Both the position numbers and the translations under genes were made by a program. DNA of 64,000 bases from Cladorhizidae sp. MBARI D1340-BT2 (taxonomy: Eukaryota > Porifera > Demospongiae > Poecilosclerida > Cladorhizidae), in contig JAQNBH010000006.1 of the NCBI GenBank assembly GCA_028752905.1, positions 29,012,775-29,076,774 on the forward strand, given 5' to 3'. Shown here in pieces: positions 34,169 through 44,876 of the stretch; within the stretch, counting starts at the first letter, position 1, and each line of letters begins with the position of its first letter. A model generated the notes under the pieces. It was given only the letters and a program-made list of their open reading frames with translations, was not told the origin of the DNA and ran no database searches.

Positions 34169-34770
34169 TTCCAGTGATAAAAACAGTATTTTGGTTTGAA
34201 GGTAGTAGGGGTGGCAGATGTCTTCTTCTTGGAAAAAACAGAGTTCGTTACTAAGGGTGCCTCCAATGTGTTGGTGGTGGCTACTTCTTTTGCGGACCAG
34301 AGCAGGTCTGCATGTTTAGCCATAGCCCTGCAATTCTCGTGTATAACTGCAACCAGTTGGGTCCTGATATCTTCGGGCAGTCTCTCCAGGAATAATTGTC
34401 TGAAGAGTAAGCAAGGTGGGTGATTGCCTAGTAAGGATAGCATCTCATCCATGAGCTCGGATGGTTTGGTAGCCCCCAGGTTGTGGATATGTAGCAGTTG
34501 AGAGGCTCTCTCCATTTCAGATAACCCAAACGTATCCAGGAGTCTTGCTTTGATGGTTTGATATTTTCCTTCCCCTGGTGGGTTATCCAAGAGGTCCAGG
34601 AGTCTGGAAGCAGTGTCTTGGTCCAGGGAGGCTATGATGTAGTAGTACTTGGTGTCATCATTGACAATTCCCCTGATGACAAACTGTGCTTCTGCCTGTG
34701 CAAACCAGCTTCTGGGTTGAGTGGTCCAGAATGGAGGCAACTTGAGAGAAACAGCATGCTCATGCGCCAT
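34096..34770 (-). CDS. Gag protein of the LTR retrotransposon
   Basis: 224 residues from ATG at 34770, about 15 bases inside the primer binding site. The N-terminal 160 residues carry the capsid-like region typical of CsRn1-clade Gag (WFAQAEAQF near 22-30, LLDLLDNPP near 57-65, [13 protein letters not shown] near 124-136). Near the end, C196, H199, C209 and C213 (CFYH...RCLEPC) form the CHCC finger seen in that clade in place of the CCHC knuckle. The 3' end overlaps Pol. The frame is intact. It would form the particle that packages the element's RNA. Confidence 0.9.
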   Translation of the reverse strand: MAHEHAVSLKLPPFWTTQPRSWFAQAEAQFVIRGIVNDDTKYYYIIASLDQDTASRLLDLLDNPPGEGKYQTIKARLLDTFGLSEMERASQLLHIHNLGATKPSELMDEMLSLLGNHPPCLLFRQLFLERLPEDIRTQLVAVIHENCRAMAKHADLLWSAKEVATTNTLEAPLVTNSVFSKKKTSATPTTFKPKYCFYHWKWGKDAKRCLEPCAWPVKEQASHK

Positions 34771-34787
34771 GAAGATCTACTTCACAA

Positions 34788-34802
34788 ACGTCGGGGTCAC
34801 CA
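34788..34802 (-). promoter_or_regulatory. Primer binding site for tRNA-Trp
   Basis: Plus-strand ACGTCGGGGTCACCA equals the 3' end of eukaryotic tRNA-Trp including CCA, so the minus-strand RNA pairs with that tRNA. It ends one base from the LTR boundary (34804). tRNA-Trp priming is known for CsRn1-type elements. Confidence 0.85.
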
Positions 34803-34803
34803 A

Positions 34804-35017
34804 TTTAGTGGATTGCTAAATTACACTTGATAATAATTCAAAACGGCATGAGTGAATTCCATTGAGGTGAATGTCATTACCTATATCTAGAATATCAATC
34901 ACCTGATTGTGGTGTGTGGTGGAATCACCTGATTGTGTGTGTGGTGTGATTACTAACTTCATGATGTAATGTTTGGTGTATGACAACAGTTATTCATAAG
35001 TTCATAAGTCCACTACA
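34804..35017 (-). repeat. 5' LTR
   Basis: 214 bp, identical by eye to the 3' LTR. It should contain the promoter. Just outside it is the target duplication GTAT. Confidence 0.95.
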
Positions 35018-35021
35018 GTAT

Positions 35022-35469
35022 AAAGAGAGAGGGTGCCACAAGCGTTCTGTGGAGTAGTATTCACTCAACCTGTAACAACATGGTCTGGGGCGGCACTGGC
35101 AAATTAGGAGTGATCTGGCTATTGTGGTAAGGAATATGATTAACACTGTGTGTTTACAGTTTGAAAATCAGTAATGTTGTCAATCTTCACAAAATTATCT
35201 GTGATCGTATTTGCTTACAAAATAATTAGTCAATAGTCAATAGCATTATTTTCTTGCTTCATGGTTAAAATACATTTAAAGACCATTCGCTGGGAGCATT
35301 GGTTGCAGACATCACAAAATCAACATTTGCATAATACTCTGTATCTTACAGGTCTCCAGCAATCCTTATACTCAAGCCATTATTTTCAATAGCTTCTCCA
35401 TACATTGAGGACTGAAGTAGTGTTCTATTTTTGGGCAAGCCAGTATGCTTAATTCATCAATTATATCCT
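35022..35469. other. No gene seen
   Basis: Without the retrotransposon this would continue from 30724. No coding or repeat signal is recognised until module A starts near 35470. Confidence 0.4.
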
Positions 35470-36719
35470 GAAAAAACTTATATCTTGGAATCATCCTTCC
35501 TCATCAACTTCAGCAGCTTATAAAAATTTCTATCACTACTGGTCGTTGTGGCCACTGATTGCACATCCAGGTTTAGCAAGGAACTTGAGGCACGAAATGA
35601 TTTTCAAAATTTGGTGATGGTTAGTAGCCATTGCTATGACAGAGAACTGCTAAGTATCTCACTTACATTGTGTGTTGTTGTGAAGGTAGTTAGTAGTATT
35701 CCACAGAACTCTTGTGACACTGCCTCTGTTCATGCTGCTTGAAGGAAACGATTGCATATTTCAAATTACAGAAACCTTTGTATAGCTACTAGTATATTAT
35801 TACCTACCAGACTGTATGTTTGCAAAAATTATCCAGTTAGCAATTTCAAACTTACATACCTAGCATCAGAGATTAAAGCCTCATAGATTTTCCTTGTCAC
35901 AAGTTTCAAGCAAAGGCAACAATGCACCCGATCTTCCAAATGAAGCCACCACTTCGAAGAGATCTATTTCGCCTGGAATGAACCAAACACTACTGTCTTT
36001 TCCATAAGGTTGCTTGGGGGGAAAAATAGCTAGGTTGCGAGGCTCATTATTGAAAGGTGAGGATCATTGTCCATGGGAAGCATTAGAAACATGTTAAGAA
36101 ATATTGCCAGCCATACTAAAACATGAACACACGATCTCAGACTGCTGGTACTTTTCATTGCACACCAAAGCACTAAAGGTAGAGCAGTTCAATCGCGATT
36201 GTGGACTTCCCTGGCTGCTGGGTTGCCACACTTGAGAGCCTAAATTTGAACCCATGAAAACATAATTTTTCTATATTCAGTTTTTATCAACCAAAAAATG
36301 GAAAAGAAAGCAAAAATTTATATTTGTCATCAATAGGAACCTCTAGCCCTAGCCACCTACTACTCTAAAGCCCTAGCAGTTTTAGAACTTCTAACTCTTG
36401 ACAACCATTACATGAAGAATTGCCGAGAAATATATATATTGAGTTTTGTTTTTTATCTCTCATTTTACTCAACTTATGATTATTGTGTATTAGTGCAAAG
36501 TTAAAAAGAAACTTGGAGCTCTGGACTGATAGTGTATTAGGATGTAGGTGGTGAAAAATGGAAATCATTGACCTCCTTTTAATGTCATATAATTCTGACG
36601 TTCCACTCGTTCTTTATAACATGCACTACAATTTGCTATTTACAATACCTTTATACAGCTGTGATTTATTGTCCCTGCATAATATGAATGCATTCTTGGT
36701 ATATTTCTTTAAACTTTAG

Positions 36720-36887
36720 TTCCTGGATTGCCTACAAGTGATGGTACAAAAATTGGAACATCAGCAGGTCTTCCATTCAAAAGATCCACACAGGTTAGCC
36801 ATTATTCTACTGTTGTGTTTGCTTGATTTAATGAATGTTTTATTTTTCAGACTCCATCCTTCCCTGAACAAGCCAGTCAAAATTCTG
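36720..36887 (+). CDS. Cassette 1, central copy
   Basis: Exons 36720-36793 (74 bases, donor gttagc) and 36851-36887 (37 bases, acceptor tttcag, donor gtatgt) sum to 111 bases and stay in frame, unlike both arm copies. They read VPGLPTSDGTKIGTSAGLPF plus KRSTQ, then TPSFPEQASQNS. The tyrosine is replaced by serine, so the phosphorylation motif is lost although the frame is open. Confidence 0.55.
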
Positions 36888-37371
36888 GTATGTGTAACTT
36901 ATTTTGGAATACTGGATTTTATTGAATGTGTTTTTATCCATGTGGAAGAAATTGGTCCATACAATAAAAGTGCCCACAGCAAATTAATCAACAAACACAG
37001 AGGATCAACAAACACAGAGGTTATATTTTTTATCGGGTTATCCAGGATAAAGGATCTACTTTTTAGGTCAATAATTTCAAAATGAAATATGTACCAAAGG
37101 AAGTGAAACATGAAATATCGTGTCTATTCATATCCAATTTTTCTCAGCTCATGTTCAAAGATGTAAGTCAAGAAAGTAGAGTGACTCTTACAATTTTAAG
37201 ATATACTTTGCTGTTGTTTTAAATCTGTTTTAAATGCACACAGCACTCTTTTAACACCCATTGGGGGAAAGTGGGTATTAAAACTACACCACTCCAGTAT
37301 GGCACCAAACATTGATTGTATAGTATTACACAGTATGAATGCATTCTATGATCACACATTTTTTTATCCAG

Positions 37372-37539
37372 GATTGCCTACAAGTGCTGTTCCAAAAGTT
37401 GGCCTATCAGGAGAAGGTCTTCCAGCCACACATGTGAGCCAACACTCTATTGTTGTGTTTGTTTGCTTAATTTAATGTGATTTTTGGTTAATCCTACAGG
37501 CTCAATCCTTTTCTGGTGAGCAAGCCTATGAAATTCCTG
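37372..37539 (+). CDS. Cassette 2, central copy
   Basis: Exons 37372-37433 (62 bases) and 37500-37539 (40 bases), identical in length and splice sites to the left copy. They read GLPTSAVPKVGLSGEGLPAT plus H, then AQSFSGEQAYEIP. It is open and retains YEIP. Confidence 0.62.
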
Positions 37540-40500
37540 GTATGTGTTACTTACTTTGTAATACTGCAATACTGTTTGTTTGAGTTGTTTGTGGGATTTT
37601 AGGTACTGTTAACAAGATCCTCTCAGAATAAATAAAGAAATTATGTAACATCCTTGATATAAGAAGCCTAACACTCCAAAAGTTTAGCTTAATTAGAAAA
37701 CCTATGATTTTTTATATTAGTGTGATGAACACATGCCAATAATTATGTCATATTAAATGTTGTGTCTGTTCATGTACCATTTTTCGTGGCTTATCTCACA
37801 TACATTAAAGTTTTCACTTCAGTCTGCCTTAAAGTCAGCATCTTCCACATAGCAAGTACCCATTATACAGTTTTCTCTGATCTATGATTTGACTTGTTGC
37901 TTGAAGAAACTGCCCAGTGCATAATAGGATAGCAAAGATAGCAAAGATAGAAGGTAGTATAACAATGAAAATGCATTGCTAGACTTGGATGAAGCTAAAG
38001 TTGACAACCTGGAAGCAGTTAAAGCAGAGGCACTGGCTAGACTTTTGTTAAAACCATGAAATCCTCACCTAAAGAAGCTAATATGTTTCAATACTCTTTG
38101 GGTTTACTCTGGAAGCCACTGGTATGAATATGGTCTGTACTGAAATCTCAAAATAGTTAACTGAAATCATTATAGAAATATAGATTTTATATCGGGGTAT
38201 AATGAATACATTTTCATTTCACAGGAATTCCTTCCCAAAATAGCAACCAGGCCTCTGTCCACTCCGAGTCAACCAAGTAGTTGGCCATGAATGCTCAGTT
38301 TGGCTTTAGGATTTGTGTGTGTGATGTGTGTATGTGCATGCATGTGTGAGAAATAACATTACCTTGTACAACCTTTGTATTTTAACCGTCCTAATGTATA
38401 ATGTTTGAGAGGAGAGAATGGAGGCTCATGCATGAAGAAACTTGGACAATAAATCAGGTATTAGCTACAACCAACATCAACTCATTCAGCAGACAAAACA
38501 TGGATATTTTTGGCCAATTCTGAAAGACAGTTTATGAATTCCCTTACTATCATACTTTAGCTCTATCTAGCAAGATAATAATTATAGCTAGCTACACATT
38601 GAAAGTTATTTGTGTTCAAAATCAATCATAACTGTAGTTAATTATTTATTGCTTTCATTGCTAGCTACCGCTCCGCATCATTCACCATTCAGACACTTCC
38701 TTAGGCTCAGGTAAAGCTTCTATAGTGAATCTGTCTATGCCTCTAACTCAACCTTAAAGATTGCCTTAGCGGTCTATAAGCTTAAAACAGATAAAATTTG
38801 ACATAGTGTATAGAATGGAGCACTTGAGATAGCTGTAAGAAAGCTATAGCTACAACCTCATTTGTAGTTTAACTACTGCATTGTACTAGGCAGGATCCAC
38901 AGAAAGAAAACAATCCTCAGATTAACTATACACTAACTTTCCCAGCATACACAGCTTAGGTTAGCACATTCTGTTATTGTTTTCAGTACAGCACTTGCCT
39001 CTAGAGTTCTGCAAGAAAACTCTAGCTACAAACCACAGCTGTATTAGCAGCTGCACTCATCCAGGTTAGGACCAAAGAAGGAAGTCTACTGATGAAAAAA
39101 TACAATGCTAGCTGGTACACCACTCCTGGAGGCCAACAGATTCAGCGTTATCTAGCTATGGAAGTGTGATTAATGGGAAAATGGTGGTCATGTGTATATG
39201 AGCAGATTCTTGTGTGCATGTCCATACTAAAATGATAGCTACATGCACAGACATTTTTTCAGCAGAGCAGCTTGTTGATTTTTTCCTGGATGAATAAAGA
39301 AGAAAAAAATCAGAGAGAAAAGTCAAAGTGTGCTTCTGAAACAGCAGAATAACGAGAATTGAAATTAGAAGGGAAGAGTGACAGTAAAAGGCATGGGAGA
39401 AGCACAGCAGCCCACAATGGATATGCTTCCTTGGGATCAGGTAAAGCTTCTGATATATTAAAAATGGATGTTTAAGTTCCATTTGGATACTCTAGGTATG
39501 AAAAGTTTGCTAAACTGGAAATAATCATCACGGATAATGGCCTTGCTAAACTGGAAATGATCGTCGTACTCAATATCGAGGAGGTTTCTCCTCCAAGCCT
39601 TGCCAAAGTTTGCTATCTGTAAGTTTCAATATTTCTACCTATAACAGTACAAGTAATACAATTTTATGACATCAATAATTTACAGATCAGTGTAGAGTGT
39701 TAGGCCTGTACTTTGAGTAGTAGAATACCCAAAGCAATGTGGTCTAGGCTTGGGATTACAGCAATAATGCTAAGAATTAAATTTTTGTCTGTATTGGTAA
39801 TCATGCTAAAAGTAATTGTCCATCTCTCCATCAGACATTAACTTGCAACACAATCCTTGCATTCATTTGTAGTATTTTTTAGTTAATCACTCTGGTGATG
39901 GGAGGGTTAAGTTTATAATGAAGGTGAATGTCATCATGACTACCAGATGAATAACCCTTAAGTAGTGTTGTTCTTGATCCTCTCTTTCTTTAAAACTTCA
40001 AAGTGGTCGACTTAAGTTTCAGCAAAGTCTACCCGTAACCGACCGAGTTCAGTCTATTCAACAAGTAGGTACTGCTATAGCTATTCAACTTCAATAAATG
40101 TTCAACTTAGTACAATTCTAGACAACTAGCTAGACTGTTAAGAGTTCAGATAGGTTTAAATATATTAAGAGGATAAATAAAATTAATAAGATATAGAAGA
40201 CACAGCAAAAGACAAAACAACTCAACTGTTCTCAAACAAGTTACTCCGACTGCTGTTATGACTACTGTTCTGACATGCATACAATTTTAATAATCATACA
40301 TCACTAAGACTACAGGTAAATACATGGTATTATTATATATGTTATAGCATGCCAGTAGCTAACTAATTTTTACTACATGCCCACATACAGCTGGTTAGTA
40401 TTGGACTAATGCACTTGTCTCTCTGGCTCTGCTACACTACCAATGTATCTACATCCCTACTTGTCTCCTTTCATTGTTATTTGTCACATATATTATGCAC

Positions 40501-40775
40501 TGGGCAATCACTACACACACCCACTCAAATCATACATCAGAGCAAACTCTATTGTGAGCATTTGTTATATACAAAGCACAATTATGTTGCATACACAGAC
40601 TGTGAAGAGACACAACCTTTCATTCTCGGCATGTGTTCAGCATATTGACGTAAAAACATTAGTGTTTTAAATAAGTTAGACTTGTAGAGTATTAGGCTAC
40701 TTATGTCAAGGGAATTAATTTGTTAACAGTGCCTAAAATATGTAAAATAACATGAACCTCTCAGTAATCACATAC

Positions 40776-40950
40776 CAGGATTTTCATAGACTTGTTCACC
40801 AGAAATGGATTGAGTCTGAAAGTTAAAACAATCACTGTAAAATTAAGCAAGCAAACACTACGATAGAATATTGGCTCACATGTCTGGATGGTTGTGATGG
40901 AAGACCTGATGTCCTAAGTTTTGGACCACCACTTATAGGCAATCCAGGAT
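40776..40950 (-). CDS. Tyrosine-motif cassette 3, right copy
   Basis: Minus-strand exons 40950-40880 (71 bases) and 40815-40776 (40 bases). Lengths and phases are identical to the left copy. The second reads TQSISGEQVYENP. Both exons are open with good acceptors (ctttag, tttcag) and donors (gtgagc, gtatgt). No Death-domain exon was found beyond this cassette, so the right gene copy lacks that end within this window. Confidence 0.62.
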
Positions 40951-42328
40951 CTAAAGTTTGAGTATAAATTATATCAAGAATGTATTCATACTATGTAGGG
41001 ACAATAAATCAGAGCTTATCCTTGGCACTATAATCAACAAAGTACAGTGCATATATAAAGAATAAGTGGAAAAACTGTCAATATTATATGACTTTGAAAG
41101 AAGATGAATGTCTTCCAACTTTCACCTACCTCCATTCTAACACACTCTCTGTCCAGAGCTGTTTTAACTTTACACCAATACACAATGAACTCAAGCTGAC
41201 TACATCTTATACTATATATTTATCGGAACTTCTTCATCAGAATGTTGGGAAAAATTATACAAGTTCTAAAATGCTACAGCTGTAGAGCAGTAGGCTGCTA
41301 GAGCATGTAGCTGCTGATTCAACTCTCAGATTAGCTCCACACATACAATTCAATTATTGTGTTTATGTTCTTTACCAATTTTAGTTTGTTATGGATAGAC
41401 TTAAAATAAATTTCCTGGATTTTTTTAAAAGTCCACCAGGCACTACCATAGTGAAGTATCATGGTAAGCTGGAATTCCTTTTTAAGCTAAAGATGGAAGA
41501 AACTACCATCAGGATGCTAAGAAACTGCTTAAATAAGTTAGAGCTAAGACATTTTTTTAAATATCAACCTCCATTGAATATAGAGAGTATCAGTGCAATA
41601 CCTGGCTATAAAGATACATACCTACCCTAAGGAAAATAAAGGCAGTCGAACAACTTACTCGCCTTGAACATCTAAGGTGGGTGCTTGAATTATGAAATTT
41701 GAATGTTGATTGTAAAATGCACACACTGTGTTACCATTGCAATGAAGATAGAAGTTAGTTAGCTCTAGGTGAGGATTTGCTGGTTGTGTTACCATTGCAA
41801 TAAAGTTGGAGCCCTAGGTGAGGATTTGCTGGTTGTTTCAATGTCTAGCTGGTGCCTCTACTTTAGCTAAGGCGTTATTGATCCCGTCATTGATTAAAAC
41901 TATCAAGTAGTCGACTTCAGGTTCAACAAAGTCTACCAATGGATTTTTATTCTAACTTTCCTTCTATCTTTGCTATCTGTCACATACTATGATGCACTGG
42001 GTGGTCGCTACAAGCATTCAGTCATCAGAGAAAATTGCATAGTGGATACTTGTAATGTGGAAGGTGCTGACTATGTTCCTATGGAAACTGAAGTGCAAAT
42101 TTAATGTTTGTGACATGATCTGAGAAAAATGGGTTATCAATAGACACAATCTTTCATATGACATATTTCTCAGCATGTATTCATATTGATGTAAATCTCA
42201 CAGATGTTGTAATCAATCAATTCTGTACATTATTAGGGTTCTTATGACAATGACATTACAAAATTTCTTTATTTGTTCTGAGATATTTTTGTCATAAACA
42301 CCTCATCGAAACAGTATTCCAAACATAC

Positions 42329-42494
42329 CAGGAATTTCATAGGCTTGCTAACCATTCAAGGATAAAGCCTGTAGGATTAACAAAGCAACACATTAAAATA
42401 AGCAAGAAAACACAATAATAGAGTATTGGCTCACATGTATGGCTGGAACACCATCTCCTGAGGCCAAATGTTGGAACATCATTTGTAGGCAATC
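42329..42494 (-). pseudogene. Cassette 2, right copy (broken)
   Basis: First exon 42494-42435 is 60 bases against 62 in the other copies, a 2-base deletion in the 'cctctcagg' region that shifts the frame. The second exon, 42368-42329, reads ALSLNG, then TAG, then QAYEIP: the GAG codon of the left copy has become TAG. Splice sites remain intact. Confidence 0.65.
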
Positions 42495-42984
42495 CTGGAT
42501 AAAAAATGGGACATTTTAGAATGTGTTTAAACTGTGTGCATACTAAGCTAATACAATCAATGTTTGGTGCCATACTAGAGTGGTGTAGTTTTAGGACCTA
42601 CTTTTCCCATTGTGTTTTAAAAGAGTGCTTGCCCATTTAAACAATGTTTTTGTAGAGCATATGTAAAAATTGTCAGAGTAATCCTAGTTTCTTGACTGAC
42701 ATCTTTGAACATGAGCTGAGAAAAATAGGATTTGAACACAATATTTCATGTTGCATTTCCTTTGACATATATTTCATCCTGAAATTATAGAACTTCTAAA
42801 TTAAATCCCTTTATCTTGGATAACCTGAGGAAAAATATAACCTTTGTGCTTTTTGATCTTTCGTGCTTCTTGATTAATTTAATGAAAGCACGTTTATTGT
42901 ATGGATCAATTTGTGTAAAAATTATCCACATGGAAAAATAAACAGATTGAATAAATCCAGTATTCCAAACTAAGTTACACCTAC

Positions 42985-43150
42985 CGAGATTCTCACTGGC
43001 TAGCTCATCAGGGAAGGATGGTGTCTCAAAAATAAAACATTCATTAAATCAAGAAAATACAACAATAGAGTATCCACCTGTATGGATCTTTTGAATGGAA
43101 GACCTCTGATGTCCCAACATTTGTACCAGCATTTATAGGCAATCCAGGGT
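42985..43150 (-). pseudogene. Cassette 1, right copy (frameshifted)
   Basis: First exon 43150-43078 is 73 bases, one short of the central copy, the same lesion as in the left arm. The second exon, 43024-42985 (40 bases), reads TPSFPDELASENL, without the stop seen on the left. A shared deletion with private further changes suggests the loss preceded the arm duplication. Confidence 0.58.
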
Positions 43151-44876
43151 CTAAAGTTACAGTAATCAAAATATAAATCAAGAATGCATTCATACTCTAT
43201 ATGTAGGGATGATAAATCACAGCTGTATCGTGGTCCTCTAAATAATAAAGTGCGTGCATCTATAAAGAACAGGTGGACAAACTGTCAGAATTACATGATA
43301 TTAAAAGAAGTCAATGATTTCCATTTTTCACCACATACATCCTAACATTATCAGTCTCCAGAGCTCCAAGTTTCTGTTTAACTTGACACTGAAACACAAT
43401 GAACATTAGCTGAGAAAAATGAGAGAGATAAAACACATCTCATGGTATATATATATTTCTTGGCAATTCTTCATCTGATGTTTGTCAAAAGTTATAGAAG
43501 TTCTAAAATTGCTAGGGTGTTAGAGTAGTAGGCATCTAGGGCTAGAGGCTCCTATTGATGACAAGTACAAACTTTGGCTTTCTATTCAAAAAGGTTGTGA
43601 TAAATAACTGAATACAGAAAAATTATGGTGATCTGGGTGGTCTTAGCTTCAGTTCAGGCTCTCGAGAGTGGCTCCCCGGCAGCCAGGGAAGTCCATTCCA
43701 ATTCAACTGCTAACATTCTGGTGCCAGGCAGCGCAATGAAAAGTACAACTAGTCGGAGCTTCTGTGTTTGTGTTTTAATATGGCTGGCAATATTGCTTAA
43801 CATGTTTCTAATGCTTCCACTAGATCTGGATCCTTGCCTTTCCATAATGAGCATCACAACCAAGTTAATTTTTTTGCCCAAGCAACCTTTTTGAAAAAGA
43901 CAGTGTTAGGATCATTCCAGACGACTTAGTTCCTTTCGTAGCAGAGGCTTAATTTTGAAGGTCGAGTGCCCTGTTATCTTTGCTTGACAGTTGTGACAAG
44001 GATAGTCCATGAAGGCTTGAATCTCTAATGCTATGTAAATAAGAATGGAATTGCTAACTGGATAATATTTATATCTTTATGCAAGCATACAGTCAGGTAG
44101 GTAATTATTACTTGTAGTTATGTATTTGGAAATATGCAATAGTTTCCTACAAGCAGCATAAACAGATGCAGTATCACAAGCATTGTGTGTAGTATTAGCT
44201 ACCTGCACAACAACACGCAATTTAAGTGAGATGCTTAGCAGGTCTTAGCAATGGCTACTAAACCATCATTCCTCGAATTCTTTCCTAGACAGGGATTTGG
44301 AATCAGCAGCCACAACGACCATAGTGATAGGAATTCTTATAAGTTGCTGAAGTTTGTGAGGGAAGATGATTCTAAGATATAAGCAGTAAAAAAATGTATA
44401 ATTAAGCATGCTAGCTTGTAAAAAATAGAACACTACATCTGTCATCAGTGTTTGGATGAGCTATTGGAATAATGACTTGAGTATACCGAGAAGGATGCTG
44501 GGGACCTGTAAGTATTATGCAAATATTGATTCTTCTGATGTGTGCAACCAATGTTACAAGAACTATCTTTAATTGCATGAAAGATAATGCTACACTAACC
44601 ATAAAGCAAGACAGTATTATATTTTGTAAAAAAAATGATCATAGGCATTTTTGTAAACATTGAGACAACGTTTTGCTGATGTCTCAAAGTATAAATGCAC
44701 AGGGTTAATCATATTTATTACCACAATGCCCAGACCATTGTGTCAGTACTCTCCACAGAACACTTGTGGCACTGTCTTTCTAACTGCTCGAAGGCAATTG
44801 TTGCATCTCGCCAATTACAATATATATGTTACCCGCAAACCGGGAATTTGCTCAATCCTAGGATCGCGATAACCAA

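Larger units (their letters stand above)
30725..35021 (-). mobile_element. Complete CsRn1-like Ty3/gypsy LTR retrotransposon
   Basis: Two LTRs of 214 bp (30729-30942 and 34804-35017) appear identical by eye. They are flanked by the 4-bp target duplication GTAT (30725-30728, 35018-35021). Transcription is on the minus strand. A tRNA-Trp-type primer binding site lies one base inside the 5' LTR, and a purine-rich tract (CTGGGGGAG) directly precedes the 3' LTR. Gag and Pol frames are open and overlap with a -1 shift. The Gag CHCC finger, the tRNA-Trp primer and the 4-bp duplication fit the CsRn1 clade. Identical LTRs and intact frames mean a recent, possibly still active copy. It interrupts the region between the Death-domain repeat array and the central module A. 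Confidence 0.93.
35470..38077 (+). repeat. Module A, central copy in direct orientation
   Basis: Matches 16262-18820 in the same orientation and 44405-41800 in reverse, with more divergence than the arms show from each other. It ends at 'aaatcctcaccta' and jumps directly into the inverted module B. The result is a head-to-head joint at about 38077-38085, a breakpoint of the rearrangement. Confidence 0.78.

Noticed and set aside
31910..34199. Plus-strand frames within 31910-34199
   Set aside because: They lie opposite the intact Pol frame of the retrotransposon and show no domains.
40409..40670. Overlapping plus-strand frames mirrored at 19966-20226
   Set aside because: They come from the duplicated module B, with no splice-site or domain support.
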